From Eubacteriales Family XIII. Incertae Sedis bacterium (GTDB lineage Bacteria; Bacillota; Clostridia; Peptostreptococcales; Anaerovoracaceae), in contig JAISEX010000159.1 in the NCBI GenBank assembly GCA_031263875.1, forward strand, positions 1 to 7,104: a DNA stretch of 7,104 nt, read 5' to 3'. Shown here piece by piece: positions 4,832-7,104 of the stretch (positions are counted from its first letter, which is position 1; each line of letters begins with the position of its first letter). Made by a program: the position numbers and the translations under genes. The notes under the pieces are model-generated. The model saw only the letters and a list, made by a program, of their open reading frames with translations. It did no database searches and was not told the DNA's origin.

Positions 4832-6784
4832 ATGGCAGAAATCATTAACGTCCGTCACAAGAGAATTGACGAAGATACCTTTATGAACAAGCTCCGCCCG
4901 GAGGTTCTCGCGCCCTGGCCTCGGACAGCGGCGGAGATCGATCTCGACGAAGCCGTCGAATACCATAAGAGTCTTCCGGATCACAAGAACTTTACGAAGC
5001 GTCTTGCGCGGTTCAAGGACGAAGGCAAAATCGGGCTGTTCCCGCGTTCGGGCGTTCCCGTCGTCGAGGAGGAAATCGAACTGCTGAAGGGGCTGAACGC
5101 CGTCGGCGTCGAGCTTTTCCCGTTTACGACTGATTCGTATACGCGTAATCTGCAGCTCGACAAGGCGCAGACCGCTCTTGAGGAGTCGATCGCGACGGGT
5201 CAGAAAAAACTGAACGGTTACCCGATCATCAACCACGGCGTCAAGACGACGCGCAAGGTCGTCGAATCCTGCGTCGGGGCGTTCGACCCGCGTTCTTCGC
5301 GCGTCGGCAACAGCTTCGTCGGCGAAGTCGCCTTCGCTTCCGGCATGACCGCCATGCCGAACAGCTTCTTCGGCTGGGTCGGCGGTTACGATAAATCCTG
5401 CACCGCCGAGGAATGCATCGATACGGCCCAGTATCTCGGCCGCCTTATCGGGTGGTACGCGGATCACGGCATCATTATCTCGACCGATACGCACGGCTGG
5501 ATACCGAACGGCGTCGTCCCCATGTATATGAATATCGCGACGCAGATCATCGAGGCGCTGACCTCTTGCGAACAAGGCGTCAAGTCCATCGTTCCGCTCG
5601 CGAACTTCCAGGGCAATCTGAATCAGGACATCGCCGACATCCGCGTTATGCCGAAACTGTTCCAGAAATATTTCGACCGGTTCGGCTACACGGACGTCGT
5701 GATCCCCGGCATTATCGGGAACCAGAGCTCGCTTTTCGCGTTCCCGCAGGATCTCGGTTTCGCCTTCGGGTACATCAACTATGTCGCGTTGGTCGCGGCT
5801 CTCGAGCCCGTCAACGCGTGTTCGGTCAAGACGGTCGCCGAGGCGATCGGCGTGCCGAGCCTCGAGGCGCATACGCAGACCTACCGCAGCGCGAATTGGA
5901 TATGGAATGTCGTGCGCCAGCAGAACCTCGACTATAATTCCTCGGCGATCGAACAGGAAATGAAGATGACGGAGCAGGCGGTTTCGGCTATTATCGACCG
6001 CGTAATAGAACTCGGTGACGGCGACCTCGCGGTCGGCGTCGTGAAGGCGCTCGACGCGGGCGTGCTCGATTCGCCGTTTTCAATCAACATCCATGTGCGT
6101 GACCTTTCGCTCGGCGCGCGCGACCTCGAAGGCGCTTGCCGGTACATCGACTACGGCAACGTCCCCATTCCCGCCGAAGTACGCGCGTATAACGACGAGA
6201 AAATCAAGGAGCGCGAAAAGGCGGAGGGCCGGCCGCTGAATTACAAGAATTCCATCAACGATTTCTGGACGCTCAGCCGCGGCCGTCTTGTCGACGAGCC
6301 CGGCGAGGCCGACGCGGATACGGACGACGAGCTGTCCGCGGACAAGAAAGCCATTCTCGGCGACGCGAATCCCACGATCATTACGGGAACGGTCGGCGTG
6401 GACGCCCATGTTATCGGCACGAAGATCATCTCCAAGGCGCTGCGCGAAAACGGCTTCAACGTGGTCGCCCTCGGCGCTCAGACCCCGCCCGAGGAATTTA
6501 TCAAGGCGGCGCAGGAGACCGACGCGAAGGCGATGCTCGTCACCTCGCTCTACGGCATGGCGGGCATGGATCTCGAGGGGTTCCGCGCGAAATGCGTCGA
6601 GGCCGGCATCGGCGATATCCTGCTGTATATCGGCGGCATCCTCGGGATCGGCAAGCACGACTTTGCGGACGACGAGAAGCAATTCCGGGATATCGGCTTT
6701 GATCGGATCTATCCGCCGGAGTCGCCGATCGGCGCATCGATGGATGATCTGGTGGACGATCTGAAGGCGAGAGGGATAATATAA
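4832..6784 (+). CDS. Fused glutamate-mutase-like adenosylcobalamin mutase (E and S parts)
   Basis: A 650-residue class I B12 mutase that moves a carbon group by radical rearrangement. Residues 1-487 align nearly gap-free with GlmE (about 483 residues); 488-510 are an acidic linker; 511-650 match the GlmS B12-binding domain. That domain has DAHVIG (D524-x-H526-x-x-G529, with His526 as lower cobalt ligand), TSLYG (571-575) and GG 601-602. Against Clostridium cochlearium GlmE as I recall it, the substrate-binding arginines are kept: R66=Arg72 (FPRSGV), R100=Arg105 (SYTR), R149=Arg154 (DPRSS). Adenosyl-contacting K326/E330 are Lys333/Glu337. E171, which holds the substrate amino group, is Pro176; Y177 is Trp182; Y181 is kept (Tyr186). 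The substrate is therefore probably a dicarboxylate lacking a free alpha-amino group. AGGGA at 4823-4827 sets the start. No mutL or methylaspartase is present. 2-Methyleneglutarate mutase is an alternative relative. Confidence 0.93.
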   Translation: MAEIINVRHKRIDEDTFMNKLRPEVLAPWPRTAAEIDLDEAVEYHKSLPDHKNFTKRLARFKDEGKIGLFPRSGVPVVEEEIELLKGLNAVGVELFPFTTDSYTRNLQLDKAQTALEESIATGQKKLNGYPIINHGVKTTRKVVESCVGAFDPRSSRVGNSFVGEVAFASGMTAMPNSFFGWVGGYDKSCTAEECIDTAQYLGRLIGWYADHGIIISTDTHGWIPNGVVPMYMNIATQIIEALTSCEQGVKSIVPLANFQGNLNQDIADIRVMPKLFQKYFDRFGYTDVVIPGIIGNQSSLFAFPQDLGFAFGYINYVALVAALEPVNACSVKTVAEAIGVPSLEAHTQTYRSANWIWNVVRQQNLDYNSSAIEQEMKMTEQAVSAIIDRVIELGDGDLAVGVVKALDAGVLDSPFSINIHVRDLSLGARDLEGACRYIDYGNVPIPAEVRAYNDEKIKEREKAEGRPLNYKNSINDFWTLSRGRLVDEPGEADADTDDELSADKKAILGDANPTIITGTVGVDAHVIGTKIISKALRENGFNVVALGAQTPPEEFIKAAQETDAKAMLVTSLYGMAGMDLEGFRAKCVEAGIGDILLYIGGILGIGKHDFADDEKQFRDIGFDRIYPPESPIGASMDDLVDDLKARGII

Positions 6785-6827
6785 GAGTAGATGGTGACGG
6801 CACGGAGAGGATGCGTGTGAGGGAAGT

Positions 6828-7104
6828 ATGAAAATCGTACATGCAAGATGCTATAATGGCGCTGATTTGCTCGGGGACGGCCTTTGCACGGCGTTGCCGC
6901 GCAAATATGCCTTTTTGCCCCACGCTTTAGCGTGGCAGGCAAAACGGACAGCGAAGCGAGCAACGCGAGCGGAGGAGAGAGCGAAGCGAACGTTGCCTCG
7001 GTGCGCGCGCTGCAGGGCAGCTCGTATGCGCGCAACGCCCCTTGCAAATCAGGCCGTTATAGCACCGTTTAGAATGAACGAAATAAGAGCCCGTACTTTG
7101 CCCG
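6828..7104 (+). CDS. Open frame running through element copy 2, cut by window end
   Basis: An ATG preceded by GAGGGA (6819-6824) opens a frame with no stop for the last 92 codons. It begins MKIVHARC and crosses the whole inverted-repeat element (6852-7061). It then continues through AVIAPFRMNEIRARTLP to the window edge. I recognise no domain. Most of the translation is repeat-derived and rich in Ala and Arg. It may be a real downstream gene carrying an in-frame element, a gene start interrupted by the element, or a chance frame in GC-rich DNA. It starts 43 nt after the mutase stop. Confidence 0.3.
   Translation, partial: MKIVHARCYNGADLLGDGLCTALPRKYAFLPHALAWQAKRTAKRATRAEERAKRTLPRCARCRAARMRATPLANQAVIAPFRMNEIRARTLP
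6852..7061 (-). mobile_element. MITE-like element, copy 2, inverted (about 210 bp)
   Basis: Reverse-complement copy of 4484-4694. Its left end is TATAATGGCGCTGATTTG; the complement of its right end reads TATAACGGCCTGATTTG. The large internal hairpin is at 6913-6944 and the 10-bp stem with changed loop at 6883-6905. Matching sequence extends somewhat beyond the core, to about 6846-7071 (AAGAT on one side, CGTTTA on the other). The two copies bracket the mutase gene in head-to-head inverted orientation. Confidence 0.8.

Noticed and set aside
4712..5872. 386-codon antisense open frame over the mutase, with similar long antisense frames at 839-1612 and 2315-3079
   Set aside because: They mirror the GC-rich codon pattern of the well-supported sense genes, show no recognisable domain and have no convincing SD. 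They are shadows.
4832..6784. Bona fide glutamate mutase of the methylaspartate pathway
   Set aside because: The amino-binding Glu171 equivalent is Pro, Tyr177 is Trp, and no methylaspartase or mutL gene is visible; the window is short, so absence of neighbours is weak evidence.

Overview
The window holds a three-gene anaerobic radical-chemistry cluster, all on the + strand: a glycyl radical enzyme (GRE, 491-3091), its radical-SAM activating enzyme (3508-4431), and an adenosylcobalamin-dependent carbon-skeleton mutase related to glutamate mutase, with E-like and S-like parts fused in one chain (4832-6784). GREs are destroyed by oxygen, so the host is almost certainly an obligate or strongly facultative anaerobe. 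Coding DNA is GC-rich and intergenic DNA AT-rich, genes have strong Shine-Dalgarno (SD) sites, and a sigma-54 promoter is present. Anaerobic Clostridia-like or PVC/Lentisphaerae-like bacteria would fit, but nothing here fixes the taxon.

Layout. 1-490 carries no gene. It holds three tandem dyads TGTCGC-N6-GCGACA (130-188), a weaker possible fourth (83-100), an IHF-like site (277-289) and a near-perfect sigma-54 -24/-12 promoter (339-356), followed by a leader of about 125 nt. This is the classical order of a promoter driven by an enhancer-binding protein. 3092-3507 is a 416-nt gap between GRE and activase with no convincing gene. It contains a 13-bp hairpin just after the GRE stop and then a run of different hairpins, most sharing a C-TGAA-G tip. 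The activase follows with a strong SD. 4432-4831 contains a roughly 211-bp element with terminal inverted repeats. A near-identical copy in opposite orientation lies at 6852-7061, so the mutase gene sits between two inverted copies of a MITE-like element. An SD-preceded start codon lies just before each copy and its frame runs into the element.

How the genes may work together. The activase installs the glycyl radical on Gly841 of the GRE, which passes it to Cys503. Cys503 is not followed by the CxE glutamate of GRE eliminases and 4-hydroxyphenylacetate decarboxylase, so the GRE is not a standard member of those classes. The mutase keeps the three arginines by which glutamate mutase binds two carboxylates, but lacks the glutamate that binds the substrate amino group. 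I infer a pathway in which a GRE-catalysed C-C bond-forming or bond-breaking step is coupled to a B12-dependent rearrangement of a dicarboxylate that is not an alpha-amino acid. The substrates are unknown. The sequence supports the enzyme families strongly, the altered active sites well, and the joint pathway only by proximity.
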